Notes: generated by a model from the sequence alone, not told the origin. Counted from the stretch's first letter, positions 14,697 through 24,198 are shown. The stretch: 39,359 bases of DNA from Rhizobium sp. CG5 (GCF_023701945.1 NZ_JABAEF010000032.1:1-39359), one strand, 5' to 3'. Numbers and translations: made by a program.

Positions 14697-17078
14697 ATGT
14701 CGAACGCGCGGCGGGCAACCGCAGCCGATGAGCGGTTGCGACTCAAATTTTCTAGACTTCTGGCTTTTCGGGACTTGGTTTACGGACGATTTGCGCGGCT
14801 CCAGAGTGCCAGCAATGACAGATCGTCCGATGTCGAGATCATCCTCCGGCGCGCCATACCGGTGCTGATCATCGCCTTCCTACTGGTCGTGGCTGCGGCC
14901 CGCATGCTGGGTATCACGGCAGAACAGACGCGTATGGAAGCGTCGATCCGCCATTCGACCGCGCTCTCGGCGATCGCCGCCGCGGCTGCCCTTGGCGGCG
15001 AAGGCGGGACCGTGCCGGCCGACAGGGCCGTTGCGCAAGCCCGGATTGCCGCTTACCTGCCGCAGGACCGGCTCGGTCCCGACGCCTTCATCCTGCTGAT
15101 CGATCCCGCCGGCCGGGTCTATGCCAGCTCGACGGCCGGCCTTGGCTTTGTCGGCATGCCGATCACCAGCCTGCTGCCGGAAGTCGCCACGATCCGGCGC
15201 TTCACCGACCATACCGGCGCGATCGAGACCAATATCAACGGCATTCGCCATGTCGCCGTGCTGGCGCCCGCCGGCGATGGGTCGCTCATTCTCGCTGCCC
15301 ATTCGCTGACGGGTGTGATGGCCTTCTGGCGCAACGAAGTGGCGCTCAACGTCACCCTGTTTGCCGGAATCTCGTCGATCCTGCTGGTCATTCTCTATGC
15401 CTATTACAGCCAGGTGAAGCGGGCCCGCGACGCGGACGATACCTTCCTGGAGTCCAATCTGCGCGTCGAGACAGCGCTGTCGCGCGGCCGCTGCGGCCTA
15501 TGGGATTTCGACCTCGCCAGCCGCCGGCTGTTCTGGTCGCGGTCGATGTATGAAATGCTCGGCCTGCCGCCGGCCGGCAATGTGCTGACCTTTGCCGATG
15601 CCGCCCGACTGATGCATCCCGACGACGGCAATCTCTTCGCGCTGGCGCGCACCGTCGGCCGCGGCGACGGCCGCCAGGTCGACCAGGTGTTCCGCATGCG
15701 CCATGCCAATGGCCATTATGTCTGGCTGCGGGCCCGTGCCCAGGTCATCCGCACCAATTCCGGCGGAACCCATGTCATCGGCATTGCCATGGACGTCACC
15801 GAACAGCACCGGCTGGCGCAACGCTATGCCGAGGCCGACCAGCGGCTGGCGGACGCCATCGAATGCACCTCGGAAGCCTTCGTGCTGTGGGACAAGAACG
15901 ACCGGCTGGTGATGTGCAATGCCCATTTCCAGAAGGTTTACGGACTGCCCGACAGCGTGCTGGTGCCCGGCACCGAACGGTCGGTGGTGGATGCCGCCTC
16001 GGCCCGGCCGATCATCCAGCGCCGCATTGCCGATCCGGACCGCGGCGGCAGTTCGCGCACCACGGAATTGCAGCTGGCCGACGAGCGCTGGCTGCAGATC
16101 AACGAGCGGCGCACCCGCGACGGCGGCCTGGTGTCGGTCGGCACCGATATCACCCTGTTGAAGCGCCACCAGGAGCGCCTGCGCGAGCAGGAGCGCCGGC
16201 TGATGGCGACGATCGGCGATCTCTCGTCCTCCCAGAAAAAGCTGGAGCGGCAGAAGTCGGAACTGTCCGACGCCAATGAAAAATACCTTGCCGAAAAGGA
16301 ACGCGCCCAGGCGGCCAACCAGGCCAAGTCGGAATTCCTGGCCAACATGTCGCATGAGCTGCGCACGCCGCTCAATGCCATCCTCGGCTTCTCGGAAATC
16401 CTGCTGAACAGCATGTTCGGGCCGGTCGGCTCGCCGAAATATAGCGAATATGCCCGTGACATCCACGATAGCGGCCAGCATCTGCTGAATGTCATCAGCG
16501 ACATTCTCGACATGTCGAAGATCGAAGCCGGCCATATGAAGCTGAAATGCGAGACGATCGATCTGGCCCCGCTGATCGAGGAAAGCCTGCGACTGACCAG
16601 CGTTCCGGCGGAAGAGAAAAGCATCCGCGTCGAGCAGCGGATTTCCTCCGGGCTGACGCTGGTGGCCGACCGCCGGGCGCTGAAGCAGATCATGCTCAAC
16701 ATCCTGTCGAATGCGGTGAAGTTCACCGGCGAAGGCGGCCGCATCGTGCTTCGGGCGAAAACCGTGCGCGGCGCGGTCTGCCTGACGATTGCCGATACCG
16801 GCATCGGCATTCCGAAAGCAGCGCTTGAAAAGATCGGCCAGCCCTTCGAGCAGGTGCAGAACCATTATGCCAAGAGCCAGGGCGGCTCCGGCCTGGGGCT
16901 TGCCATTTCGCGCTCGCTGACCAACCTGCATGGCGGCGAACTGACCGTGCGGTCGAGGGAAGGCTACGGCACCGTGGTGTCGATCCGCATGCCACACTGT
17001 ACAGAGACCCTGCCGAAGGCGCCCGCACGACACAAGGTCGCCACAGCCGCGGTCGCCAAAGTTGCCGAGCCGGCGTGA
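14697..17078 (+). CDS. pleC: PleC/DivJ-type sensor histidine kinase with two PAS domains
   Basis: A 793-residue inner-membrane kinase. Transmembrane helices near residues 53-70 and 220-242 flank a periplasmic domain of about 150 residues. Two PAS-like domains follow (about 260-385 with WDFDLASRRLFWS, and 395-490 with SEAFVLWDKNDRLVMCN), then a coiled coil (REQERRLMATIGDLSSSQKK). The HisKA domain carries the phospho-acceptor in FLANMSHELRTPLNAILGFSE (His553). The ATPase domain has NILSNAVKFTGEGG, IADTGIGIP and SGLGLAISRSL. This HisKA type is shared by PleC, DivJ and PdhS, which act on DivK. The periplasmic domain, size and position next to glnE suggest PleC, by memory of the Sinorhizobium map. 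A start at 14661 is possible; 14697 has better ribosome binding spacing. Confidence 0.75.
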   Translation: MSNARRATAADERLRLKFSRLLAFRDLVYGRFARLQSASNDRSSDVEIILRRAIPVLIIAFLLVVAAARMLGITAEQTRMEASIRHSTALSAIAAAAALGGEGGTVPADRAVAQARIAAYLPQDRLGPDAFILLIDPAGRVYASSTAGLGFVGMPITSLLPEVATIRRFTDHTGAIETNINGIRHVAVLAPAGDGSLILAAHSLTGVMAFWRNEVALNVTLFAGISSILLVILYAYYSQVKRARDADDTFLESNLRVETALSRGRCGLWDFDLASRRLFWSRSMYEMLGLPPAGNVLTFADAARLMHPDDGNLFALARTVGRGDGRQVDQVFRMRHANGHYVWLRARAQVIRTNSGGTHVIGIAMDVTEQHRLAQRYAEADQRLADAIECTSEAFVLWDKNDRLVMCNAHFQKVYGLPDSVLVPGTERSVVDAASARPIIQRRIADPDRGGSSRTTELQLADERWLQINERRTRDGGLVSVGTDITLLKRHQERLREQERRLMATIGDLSSSQKKLERQKSELSDANEKYLAEKERAQAANQAKSEFLANMSHELRTPLNAILGFSEILLNSMFGPVGSPKYSEYARDIHDSGQHLLNVISDILDMSKIEAGHMKLKCETIDLAPLIEESLRLTSVPAEEKSIRVEQRISSGLTLVADRRALKQIMLNILSNAVKFTGEGGRIVLRAKTVRGAVCLTIADTGIGIPKAALEKIGQPFEQVQNHYAKSQGGSGLGLAISRSLTNLHGGELTVRSREGYGTVVSIRMPHCTETLPKAPARHKVATAAVAKVAEPA

Positions 17079-17091
17079 GACTTGGTCTCAC
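17075..17091. other. Palindrome containing both stop codons of convergent genes
   Basis: GTGAGAC, TTG, GTCTCAC forms a perfect 7-bp inverted repeat. It contains the TGA of the kinase gene (17076-17078) on one strand and the TGA of glnE (17090-17088) on the other. It may serve as a compact bidirectional 3' end; no T-run is present. Confidence 0.4.
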
Positions 17092-20042
17092 ACCTTCAGG
17101 GTGGTGTTAAAGACTTTCCGGACAGTCTTCGACAGGCGACGGATCTCGGCCTCGAGCGTCTTTAAATCAGGGCAATCGCCGGCCTGGCAGACCAGATCGA
17201 TCAGGCCGGCCGGAACGGTCTTGGCCTCGAACGGTCCGTCGATGCACAGCCGGATCACCTGGGACACGTCGGTAAACAGCCGCAGCGCCTCCAGACAGAT
17301 GTCGAGATCACCCGGTGCCATCATCTCGCCGCCGAGCGCCTTCAGGCTTTCTGCCGTGCTCAAGCCCCGCTCAGGCAGCAGCACGCCGCGCACCGGCGCC
17401 ATCAGGGCGAGATACTGGGTGATGAACTCGATATCGATCAGCCCGCCGGGAATGAGCTTGAAATCCCAGATATCGCGCGGCGGCTTTTCCTTGTCGATCA
17501 GGGCGCGCATCTCGGCAACGTCGGCGGCGATTTTTTTTGGATCCCGCTCAGCCCCGAGCACGCCGTCGATGATCGCGTCGACCTGTTCGACCAGCCCTTC
17601 GTCGCCGCAGATCAGCCGGGCGCGGGTCAGCGCCATATGCTCCCAGGTCCAGGCCTCCTCCTTCTGGTAGCGCTCAAACGATTTCAGCCGTGTCGCCACC
17701 GGCCCCTTGTTGCCGGAGGGTCTGAGCCGCATGTCGACCTCGTAGAGCACGCCTTCCGCCGTCGGCGCCGAGAGTGCTGCGATCAGCCGCTGGGTCAGGC
17801 GGGTGAAATAACGCGTCGCGTCGAGCGGCTTCGGCCCGTCGGACTCCGAGGCCGCGTCGTCATAGTCATAGAGCAGGATCAGGTCGACATCGGAGCCGGC
17901 CGTCAACTCGTTGCTGCCAAGCTTGCCCATGCCGGCCACCGCCACCCGGCCGCCTGGAAAGCGGCCGTGCACGACAAGCATTTCGCCCAGCACCGCATCG
18001 AAAGCCGCGCCGATGACCAGTCCGGCCAGGTCGGTAAAGGCATAGGCCGCCTGCCGCCCGTTGATCGTGCCGGTCAGGAGCCTTATGCCGATCAGGAAAC
18101 GCTGCTCGGCGGCAAAGATCCGCAGCCGGTCCAGCACCTCCTCATAATGCCTCGAGCCGCCGAGAAAGGCATCGAGCCGCACGGCCAGATAATCGCGGGT
18201 CGGCAGTTCCACCATCAGGCCGGGATCGAGCATGCCGTCGAAGACATGCGGGCGCGAGGCGATGATGTCGGCCAGCCGAGGTGCCGATGACATGATGCTG
18301 ACGATCAGGTCGAGCAGCGCCGGGTTCTTGCCCAGAAGAGAAAACAGCTGGATGCCGGCCGGCAGGCCCGACAGGAAGGTGTCGAAGCGCAACAGCGCCT
18401 CGTCGGCCCGTCGGCTGTCGCCAAAGGCTTTGAGCAGGTCCGGCGTCAGCGCCGTCAGCCGTTCGCGCGCCTCGACCGACTGGGTGGCGCGGTAGCGGCC
18501 GTAATGCCAGGTGCGGATCACCCGCGAAATATCCTCCGGCCGCTCAAAGCCGATGTCGCGCAGGGTCTTCAGGGTGTCGGGATCGTCCTTCTGGCCGGTA
18601 AACACCAGGTTGCCGCCGGCCGAAGACAGCCCCTCCTCATGTTCGAACAGCCGCGCATAGCGCCGCTCGACGGTCCTCAGCACCACTTCCAGGCTTGCCG
18701 AAAACGCCCCCGTGCCGTCGAAGCCGGCCATGAAGGCGATGCGCTTCAGCTCTGCCTCGCTGTCCGGCAACAGATGGGTCTGCTCGTCATGCACCATCTG
18801 GATACGGTGCTCGACATCGCGCAGGAACCAGTAGCAGCGGATCAGTTCATCGCAGGTCGTCTCATCGATCCAGTGGGCCGAGGCCAGGGCCTTCAGCGCC
18901 ACTTCCGTGCCGCGGGCGCGCAGGTCCGGCATGCGGCCGCCGGCGATCAGCTGCTGGGTCTGGGCAAAGAACTCGATCTCGCGGATGCCGCCGCGGCCGA
19001 GCTTGACATTGTGGCCCTTGACGGCGATCGCGCCATGGCCGCGGTGCACATGGATCTGCCGCTTGATCGAGTGAATATCGGCAATCGCCGCATAATCCAG
19101 ATATTTGCGGAACACGAAGGGCACCAATTCCTTGAGAAACCCTTCGCCCGCCTTGAGATCGCCGCCGACCGGGCGGGCCTTGATATAGGCGGCGCGCTCC
19201 CAGTTCTGGCCCCTGCCCTCGTAATAGAGCAGCGCCGCCTCGATCGGCACCGCGAGCGGCGTCGAGCCGGGATCGGGGCGTAGTCTGAGATCGGTGCGAA
19301 ACACGTAGCCGTCGGCACTGCGTTCCTGCAGGATGCGCACCAGGCGGCGCATCATCCGGCCATAGGTTTCCGTGGCATCGTCGGGATCGGCCAGAATGCC
19401 GGCATCGGGATCGAAGAACACCACCAGATCGATATCGGAGGAATAGTTGAGCTCGTGCGCGCCGAGCTTGCCCATGCCGAGCACGATCAGGCCGCTGCCG
19501 ACGGCAGGTGCTGCGGGATTAGCCAGCGTCACCTTGCCGGCCTCATGGGCCGTCAGCAGCAGGTGGTCGATGGTGGCGGCCACCGCGGCATCGGCCATGG
19601 CGCTGAGCCAGGCGGTGGTCTGCCGCCCGTCGAAAATCCGCGCCAGATCGGCCAGCGCCACAAGGAAGGAGAGTGCCCGCTTGGCATTGCGCAGCCGCAC
19701 CATGACCTGCGCCTCGGTCGAGGCGCCGCCGTCTGCATTGCGCCAGCAATGGCGCGCGGTGGCGACGAGATCGTCGAGGACGGGTTCGAGCGGCTCGGTC
19801 AGGGCGGTGACCAGCAGGGCCGGCTTGACGACGGCTGTATCGCGCAGATGCGGCGCAAGGGTCAGCGCCGCGGCGACGAAGTCCCTAAGCGGGCTCTCGG
19901 CGGCGAGCAGTTTCGCCACCGGCGGATGGTCCTTGCCGATGTCTTTCAGCGCCGACAGCACGGATTTCAACTCGGTTTGGCTCATCGGCCGGATCACGCC
20001 GGCTTTCACCTCGTCCAGCCGGCTCTCCGCTTTGTCCGCCAT
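17088..20042 (-). CDS. glnE: Bifunctional glutamine synthetase adenylyltransferase/adenylyl-removing enzyme
   Basis: A 984-residue cytoplasmic enzyme that attaches AMP to, and removes it from, a tyrosine of glutamine synthetase in response to PII protein and glutamine. It has two nucleotidyltransferase domains. The N-terminal one (adenylyl-removing) has GMGKLGAHELNYSSDIDLVVFFD at about residues 190-212. The C-terminal one (adenylylating) has GMGKLGSNELTAGSDVDLILLYD at about residues 697-719. Between them lie KGHNVKLGRGGIREIEF and a helical regulatory region, and IPGGLIDIEFITQYLAL follows the second domain. Both GSDxD-type metal-binding motifs are intact, so both activities should be present. 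Length matches alphaproteobacterial GlnE. It is convergent with the PleC-like kinase and lies downstream of a two-component pair, 71 bases away. Confidence 0.97.
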   Translation of the reverse strand: MADKAESRLDEVKAGVIRPMSQTELKSVLSALKDIGKDHPPVAKLLAAESPLRDFVAAALTLAPHLRDTAVVKPALLVTALTEPLEPVLDDLVATARHCWRNADGGASTEAQVMVRLRNAKRALSFLVALADLARIFDGRQTTAWLSAMADAAVAATIDHLLLTAHEAGKVTLANPAAPAVGSGLIVLGMGKLGAHELNYSSDIDLVVFFDPDAGILADPDDATETYGRMMRRLVRILQERSADGYVFRTDLRLRPDPGSTPLAVPIEAALLYYEGRGQNWERAAYIKARPVGGDLKAGEGFLKELVPFVFRKYLDYAAIADIHSIKRQIHVHRGHGAIAVKGHNVKLGRGGIREIEFFAQTQQLIAGGRMPDLRARGTEVALKALASAHWIDETTCDELIRCYWFLRDVEHRIQMVHDEQTHLLPDSEAELKRIAFMAGFDGTGAFSASLEVVLRTVERRYARLFEHEEGLSSAGGNLVFTGQKDDPDTLKTLRDIGFERPEDISRVIRTWHYGRYRATQSVEARERLTALTPDLLKAFGDSRRADEALLRFDTFLSGLPAGIQLFSLLGKNPALLDLIVSIMSSAPRLADIIASRPHVFDGMLDPGLMVELPTRDYLAVRLDAFLGGSRHYEEVLDRLRIFAAEQRFLIGIRLLTGTINGRQAAYAFTDLAGLVIGAAFDAVLGEMLVVHGRFPGGRVAVAGMGKLGSNELTAGSDVDLILLYDYDDAASESDGPKPLDATRYFTRLTQRLIAALSAPTAEGVLYEVDMRLRPSGNKGPVATRLKSFERYQKEEAWTWEHMALTRARLICGDEGLVEQVDAIIDGVLGAERDPKKIAADVAEMRALIDKEKPPRDIWDFKLIPGGLIDIEFITQYLALMAPVRGVLLPERGLSTAESLKALGGEMMAPGDLDICLEALRLFTDVSQVIRLCIDGPFEAKTVPAGLIDLVCQAGDCPDLKTLEAEIRRLSKTVRKVFNTTLKV

Positions 20043-20113
20043 GCTCCACGCCCTCCCCTGCGCGGCCTCGCTGACGTCCGTTGCCGAATCTCAAACGCCG
20101 GGCCAGTCTCAGG

Positions 20114-21532
20114 TTAGGCCGTCTGGGCCGGAAAGACCATGGTGGCCGAAAGCCCGCGCTGGGCTTCGCGGCCCGGCACCGTATCGGCCAGGTCGAGGCG
20201 GCCGCCATGCAGCGCCATGATCGCCTCGACCAGCGACAGGCCGAGGCCGGTGCCCGGTTTCGAGCGGCTTTCATCAAGCCGCACGAAGCGTTTGACGGCA
20301 TCCTCGCGGCGATCGGCCGGAATGCCGGGACCGTTGTCGGCCACCGTCAGGCGAACCTCGCCCCCGTGGCGGGCAACCGTCAAACGAATTTCCGGACGGC
20401 CCTCAACGCCGCCGGCATATTTGATGGCATTGTCGAGCAGGTTGGAAATCGCCTGGCCGATCAGTTCGCGGTTTCCCCGAACGATGATGCCCGTTTCGAC
20501 GGATGTCGCCAGCGCCTGCCCCGCCTCGTCGGCCGCCGGCTCGTACAGCTCGGCGCTGTCGGCGGCGATGGCCGAGACATCGACGTCGGAGAGTTCGGCG
20601 GCGATCGATCCCGCCTCGACGCGGGAAATCATCAAAAGCGCGTTGAAGGTGCGGATGAGCTGGTCGGATTCGACGATGATGCCTTCCAGCGCTGCGCGCC
20701 GGGTTGCGACATCGTCTTCCTCCAGCGCATCGGCCGCCTTGTTGCGCAGCCGGGTCAGCGGCGTCTTCAGGTCATGGGCGATATTGTCGGAGACCTGCCG
20801 CAGCCCCTCGTTGAGCTTTTCGATGCGGCCCAGCATCTCGTTCAACGACAAGGACAACCGGTCGAATTCGTCGCCCGAACCGCTGACCGGCAGGCGCTGC
20901 GACAGATCGCCGGCCATGATCTTCTTGCTGGCGGCCGAGACGCGATCGATGCGCTTCAGGGCATTTCGGCCGATCGCGAACCAGATGATCACCGCGCCGG
21001 CGCCCATGATCGCCAGCGCCACCATCAGCGCCTTGCGCACCAGCAGCCGGAATTTTGCCGGCTCGCCGAGGTCGCGGCCGATCAGCACCCGCAGGCTGTT
21101 GTCGAGGAGAAACACATGCGCGATCGCCAGGTGCTGGCGCACCGCGCCGCTGTCGGAATAGCGCTCGTAGCGAAAGGGGAAATCCGTCCAGCCTTCCTCG
21201 TCGAACACACCGGGTTCGACCGAGGCGACATTGCCGGCGAGGATTTCGCCGGTCGGCGAGGCGATCACATAGAGATTGGCGCCGGGCTGACGGGCGCGGC
21301 GATCCAGCGTGCGCAGCAGCAGGTTCATGCCGCCGCGTTCATAAGAGGCCTGAACCTCCGAGACCTCCTGCTGCAGGCTGTCGCGGGTCTGCTGGTTGAG
21401 CAGCCGCTCTGACAGCGCCGTGACATAGAACACCAGGAAGGCGGCGCAGAGGGCAAACAGGATGATGTAGAGCGCCGACAGGCGAACCGCCGTCGACTTG
21501 AACAGGACGCCGAACCGGACCATGGAGCGCAC
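20114..21532 (-). CDS. OmpR-partner sensor histidine kinase
   Basis: A 472-residue membrane histidine kinase. Helices at about residues 14-38 and 166-188 enclose a periplasmic domain of about 125 residues. A HAMP linker follows (RIDRVSAASKKIMAGDLSQR), then HisKA with VSDNIAHDLKTPLTRLRNKA and an ATPase domain with NLLDNAIKYA, VADNGPGIP and GTGLGLSLVEAI. The start is GTG at 21532, with GAGGG upstream and only one base after the stop codon of the response regulator, so translation is probably coupled; an ATG at 21523 is the alternative but has no ribosome binding site. It forms a cognate pair with the regulator at 21534-22211. The signal is unknown; the neighbourhood (degP, cytochrome c maturation) hints at envelope stress. 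Confidence 0.9.
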   Translation of the reverse strand: MRSMVRFGVLFKSTAVRLSALYIILFALCAAFLVFYVTALSERLLNQQTRDSLQQEVSEVQASYERGGMNLLLRTLDRRARQPGANLYVIASPTGEILAGNVASVEPGVFDEEGWTDFPFRYERYSDSGAVRQHLAIAHVFLLDNSLRVLIGRDLGEPAKFRLLVRKALMVALAIMGAGAVIIWFAIGRNALKRIDRVSAASKKIMAGDLSQRLPVSGSGDEFDRLSLSLNEMLGRIEKLNEGLRQVSDNIAHDLKTPLTRLRNKAADALEEDDVATRRAALEGIIVESDQLIRTFNALLMISRVEAGSIAAELSDVDVSAIAADSAELYEPAADEAGQALATSVETGIIVRGNRELIGQAISNLLDNAIKYAGGVEGRPEIRLTVARHGGEVRLTVADNGPGIPADRREDAVKRFVRLDESRSKPGTGLGLSLVEAIMALHGGRLDLADTVPGREAQRGLSATMVFPAQTA

Positions 21533-21533
21533 G

Positions 21534-22211
21534 CTAGCCCTCGTCCTTGATCATGTAGCCGGCGCCACGCACGGTTTTGAGCAGCGGCCGGTCGAAATCC
21601 TTCTCGATCTTCGAGCGAAGCCGCGACACATGCACGTCGATGACATTGGTCTGCGGGTCGAAATGGTAGTCCCAGACATTTTCCAGCAGCATGGTGCGGG
21701 TCACCACCTGCCCGGCATTCTTCATCAGATATTCCAGCAGCCGGTATTCGCGCGGCTGCAGGGGAATATCCTTGCCGCCGCGGCGCACCTCGTGGGACAG
21801 CCGGTCGAGTTCCAGATCGCCGACCCGGTAGACCATGTCCTGTTCCGGCGTGCCCTTGCGGCGGCCGAGCACCTCGACACGGGCCAGCAGTTCGGTAAAG
21901 GCGTAGGGTTTTGGCAGATAGTCGTCGCCGCCGGCTCTGAGCCCCGTGACGCGGTCGTCGACCTGTCCGAGCGCCGAGAGAATCAGCACCGGCGTGTTGA
22001 TGGCGCGCTTGCGCAGCTCGCTGATGACGGACAATCCGTCGCGGCGCGGCAGCATGCGGTCGATGACCATCACGTCATAGCTGTTTTCCGAGCCCATGAA
22101 GAGGCCGCTTTCGCCGTCGCTGGCGTGATCGGCCACAATGCCCGCCTCGCGAAACGCCTTGGTCATATAGGCGGCGGCTTCCAGATCGTCTTCAATCACC
22201 AGTATCTTCAT
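21534..22211 (-). CDS. OmpR/PhoB-family response regulator
   Basis: A 225-residue two-domain regulator starting MKILVIEDDLEAAAYMTKAF. The receiver domain has the acidic pair EDD (residues 7-9), phospho-acceptor Asp in VMVIDRMLPRRDG and the conserved Lys in DDYLPKPYAFTELLARV. The C-terminal winged helix contains LQPREYRLLEYLMKNAGQVV and VIDVHVSRLRSKI. It resembles the CusR/CzcR branch of OmpR regulators by overall pattern, which does not establish metal sensing. The ATG at 22211 is chosen because it begins the receiver fold exactly; the upstream in-frame extension to 22292 is not protein-like. It is the first gene of an operon with the kinase gene, and is separated from degP by a strong terminator. 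Confidence 0.93.
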   Translation of the reverse strand: MKILVIEDDLEAAAYMTKAFREAGIVADHASDGESGLFMGSENSYDVMVIDRMLPRRDGLSVISELRKRAINTPVLILSALGQVDDRVTGLRAGGDDYLPKPYAFTELLARVEVLGRRKGTPEQDMVYRVGDLELDRLSHEVRRGGKDIPLQPREYRLLEYLMKNAGQVVTRTMLLENVWDYHFDPQTNVIDVHVSRLRSKIEKDFDRPLLKTVRGAGYMIKDEG

Positions 22212-22311
22212 GTGCGGGACCATATCGCCGGCCACGCCATCCGTACAACCGGAAATGCCCGGCTTCACAGATTGTTGGGATGGGGAACCCATTATCCGCT
22301 CCTCTTCGATG

Positions 22312-22359
22312 AGAAAAGGGGCGCCGCGTTCCGGATCGGTCCGGCCCGCGGCGCCCCTT
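22312..22359 (-). terminator. Rho-independent terminator of degP
   Basis: On the minus strand AAGGGGCGCCGCG pairs perfectly with CGCGGCGCCCCTT (13 bp; plus-strand arms 22316-22328 and 22347-22359). A T-run (TTTTCTC) follows at the 3' side. It lies about 100 bases after the degP stop codon, beyond four tandem palindromes, and separates degP from the two-component operon. Confidence 0.85.
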
Positions 22360-22375
22360 CATGATGCGCAGAGCT

Positions 22376-22477
22376 CAATCAGCCCGGCTGAATGGGGCGT
22401 GCCCAATCAGCCCTGTTGAATGGACGGAGCCATTCAACCCGGTTGAATGGGCAAACCAATCAACCCTGGCTGATCGG
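22376..22477. repeat. Four tandem imperfect palindromes, 26-28 bp period
   Basis: Units start at 22376, 22404, 22431 and 22457. Each is about 20 bases with the pattern CAATCAGCCCGGCTGAATGG or a close variant (CATTCAACCCGGTTGAATGG in the third). Each unit is nearly self-complementary about its centre. Compensating changes (TCAGCC with GGCTGA, TTCAACC with GGTTGAA) keep the palindromes intact. The last unit overlaps the final codons and stop of degP. They lie between degP and its terminator. Confidence 0.75.
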
Positions 22478-24049
22478 AAGGGCCACGAAGCGGCTGCCGC
22501 TGTCGGATTCGATCTGGAACAGCGCCTTGGTGCGGCCGTCCTTCTTGGCCTGGTCGATGACCTTGGTGATCTCAGACGCCGTTGCGACATCCTGGTTGTT
22601 GACCGAGGTGATCTTCTCGCCGGCCTTCAGACCCTTGTCGGCAGCATCCGAGTCCGGATCGACCTCGACGATCGTCAGGCCCTTGCCGTCTTCGGCCGGG
22701 GTGACGCTCATGCCGAGATTGGCCAGCGCCTGTTCGGTCGCGGTGCCTTCCTCTTCGGTCGGCGCCTGGCCGCTGGAATTGGCCATTTCCTGCTCGTTCG
22801 GCAGCTGGCCGAGATCGACCTTGACCGAGGTTGCCTTGCCGGCACGCCACAGGGACACATCGACCTTGGTACCCGGTGCATAGGCGGCGATCCGCTTGGC
22901 GAGGTCGCGGGGATCCTTGACGGTTTCGCCATTGACGGCGGTCACCACGTCACCCTGCTTGATGCCGGCCTTTTCGCCGGGGGAACCCGCCTGCGGGGCG
23001 ACAACCAGCGCGCCGCTGGCTTCCGCCAGGCCGAGCGAGTCGGCGATGTCCTTGGTAACCGGCTGGATCTGCACGCCGAGCCAGCCGCGATTGACCGAGC
23101 CGGACTTCATCAGTTCGGAGATGACGTCCTTGGCGACAGAGGCCGGAATAGCAAAGGCGATGCCGACATTGCCGCCGGACGGCGAGAAGATCGCGGTGTT
23201 GATGCCGACCACCTTGCCGGACAGGTTGAAGTCCGGACCGCCGGAATTGCCGCGGTTCACCGCTGCGTCGATCTGGATGTAATCGTCATAGGGACCGGAG
23301 CCGATGTCGCGGCCGCGGGCCGAGACGATGCCGGCCGTGACCGTGCCGCCGAGACCGAAGGGGTTGCCGACAGCCACGACCCAGTCGCCGACGCGCACGT
23401 CGGCTTCTTCCGCGAACTCGACATAGGTGAAGGCGCGCTTGGGTTCGTCGACCTTGAGCACGGCCAGATCGGTGCGGCTGTCCTTGCCGATCAGCTTGGC
23501 GTCAAGCTCGGTGCCGTCGTTCATCACAACGGTAAAGGCGGAGCCGTCCGACACCACGTGGTTGTTGGTGACGATATAGCCGTCCTTGGAGATGAAGAAG
23601 CCGGAGCCCTGCGAGGTCGGGCGAAGCTTGCCATGGCGTTCCGGACCACCGTCGCGCGGCGGACGCATGGCATGGCCCTCAGGACCGCGACCTTCCTGTC
23701 CCGGAGCGCCGAATTCCTTGAAGAAGCGCTTCAGCGGATGATCGTCCGGCAACTCGTCGAAATCGCGACCGCCGAAGCCGAAGTTGAAGCCGCTTTCGTC
23801 CGATGCCGGCTGCACGTCGGACTGAACGCGGACGGAGACCACGGCCGGAGACACGGCTTCGACGACATCGGCAAAGCTTGGCACCTGCGGGGCGACGACG
23901 GTGACGGCCTGTGCATAGGCAGGCGTGATCATGGCCGGCAGGGTCGCGGTCAACATGAGCGCCGCCAGACCCGCCGCGGTGGAATTCTTGAGGATGGACT
24001 TGAGCGGAGAACGGTCGTTTTTGTTGTAGAACATGGACTGTACCTTCAT
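22460..24049 (-). CDS. degP: Periplasmic Do/HtrA-family serine protease
   Basis: A 529-residue periplasmic protease/chaperone for misfolded envelope proteins. A signal peptide of about 46 residues ends ...PAMITPAYAQA. The trypsin-like domain has catalytic His in YIVTNNHVVSDG, Asp in DSRTDLAVLKVD and Ser in AVNRGNSGGPDFNLSG. Two PDZ domains follow (about residues 310-400 and 425-520; LGVQIQPVTKDIADSLGL, SPGEKAGIKQGDVVTAVNG). A Gly/Pro/Arg-rich insert (about 120-155) lies before the catalytic domain, as in other DegP proteins. The frame opens at ATG 24049; the ATG five codons later (24034) has GAAGG at proper spacing and may be the true start. It lies 150 bases downstream of ccmH in the same direction. 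Confidence 0.94.
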   Translation of the reverse strand: MKVQSMFYNKNDRSPLKSILKNSTAAGLAALMLTATLPAMITPAYAQAVTVVAPQVPSFADVVEAVSPAVVSVRVQSDVQPASDESGFNFGFGGRDFDELPDDHPLKRFFKEFGAPGQEGRGPEGHAMRPPRDGGPERHGKLRPTSQGSGFFISKDGYIVTNNHVVSDGSAFTVVMNDGTELDAKLIGKDSRTDLAVLKVDEPKRAFTYVEFAEEADVRVGDWVVAVGNPFGLGGTVTAGIVSARGRDIGSGPYDDYIQIDAAVNRGNSGGPDFNLSGKVVGINTAIFSPSGGNVGIAFAIPASVAKDVISELMKSGSVNRGWLGVQIQPVTKDIADSLGLAEASGALVVAPQAGSPGEKAGIKQGDVVTAVNGETVKDPRDLAKRIAAYAPGTKVDVSLWRAGKATSVKVDLGQLPNEQEMANSSGQAPTEEEGTATEQALANLGMSVTPAEDGKGLTIVEVDPDSDAADKGLKAGEKITSVNNQDVATASEITKVIDQAKKDGRTKALFQIESDSGSRFVALPISQG

Positions 24050-24198
24050 ATCTGCTGCTGACTGGAAGCCGGGGGAACCGGCCGGGAAGCGGTGGATGAT
24101 GAAGGTATAAGGGACAGCACCTTACTATGAACTGTCCGCTGCATGAATATTTGGTAATCTTTGAAAAGAAACGGAAATGCCCGCGACGAATGCTCGAT

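Noticed and set aside
14697..17078. CbrA as the name for the two-PAS kinase
   Set aside because: The HisKA domain type is shared, but the periplasmic domain between two helices and the place next to glnE fit PleC better.
18504..19283. Long plus-strand frame opposite glnE
   Set aside because: High-GC antisense shadow; glnE on the minus strand has full domain structure and accounts for the region.
22376..22477. The tandem repeats as a CRISPR array
   Set aside because: Units are self-palindromic and about 20 bases long with 6-8-base gaps; there are no spacers of 30 or more bases and no cas genes.
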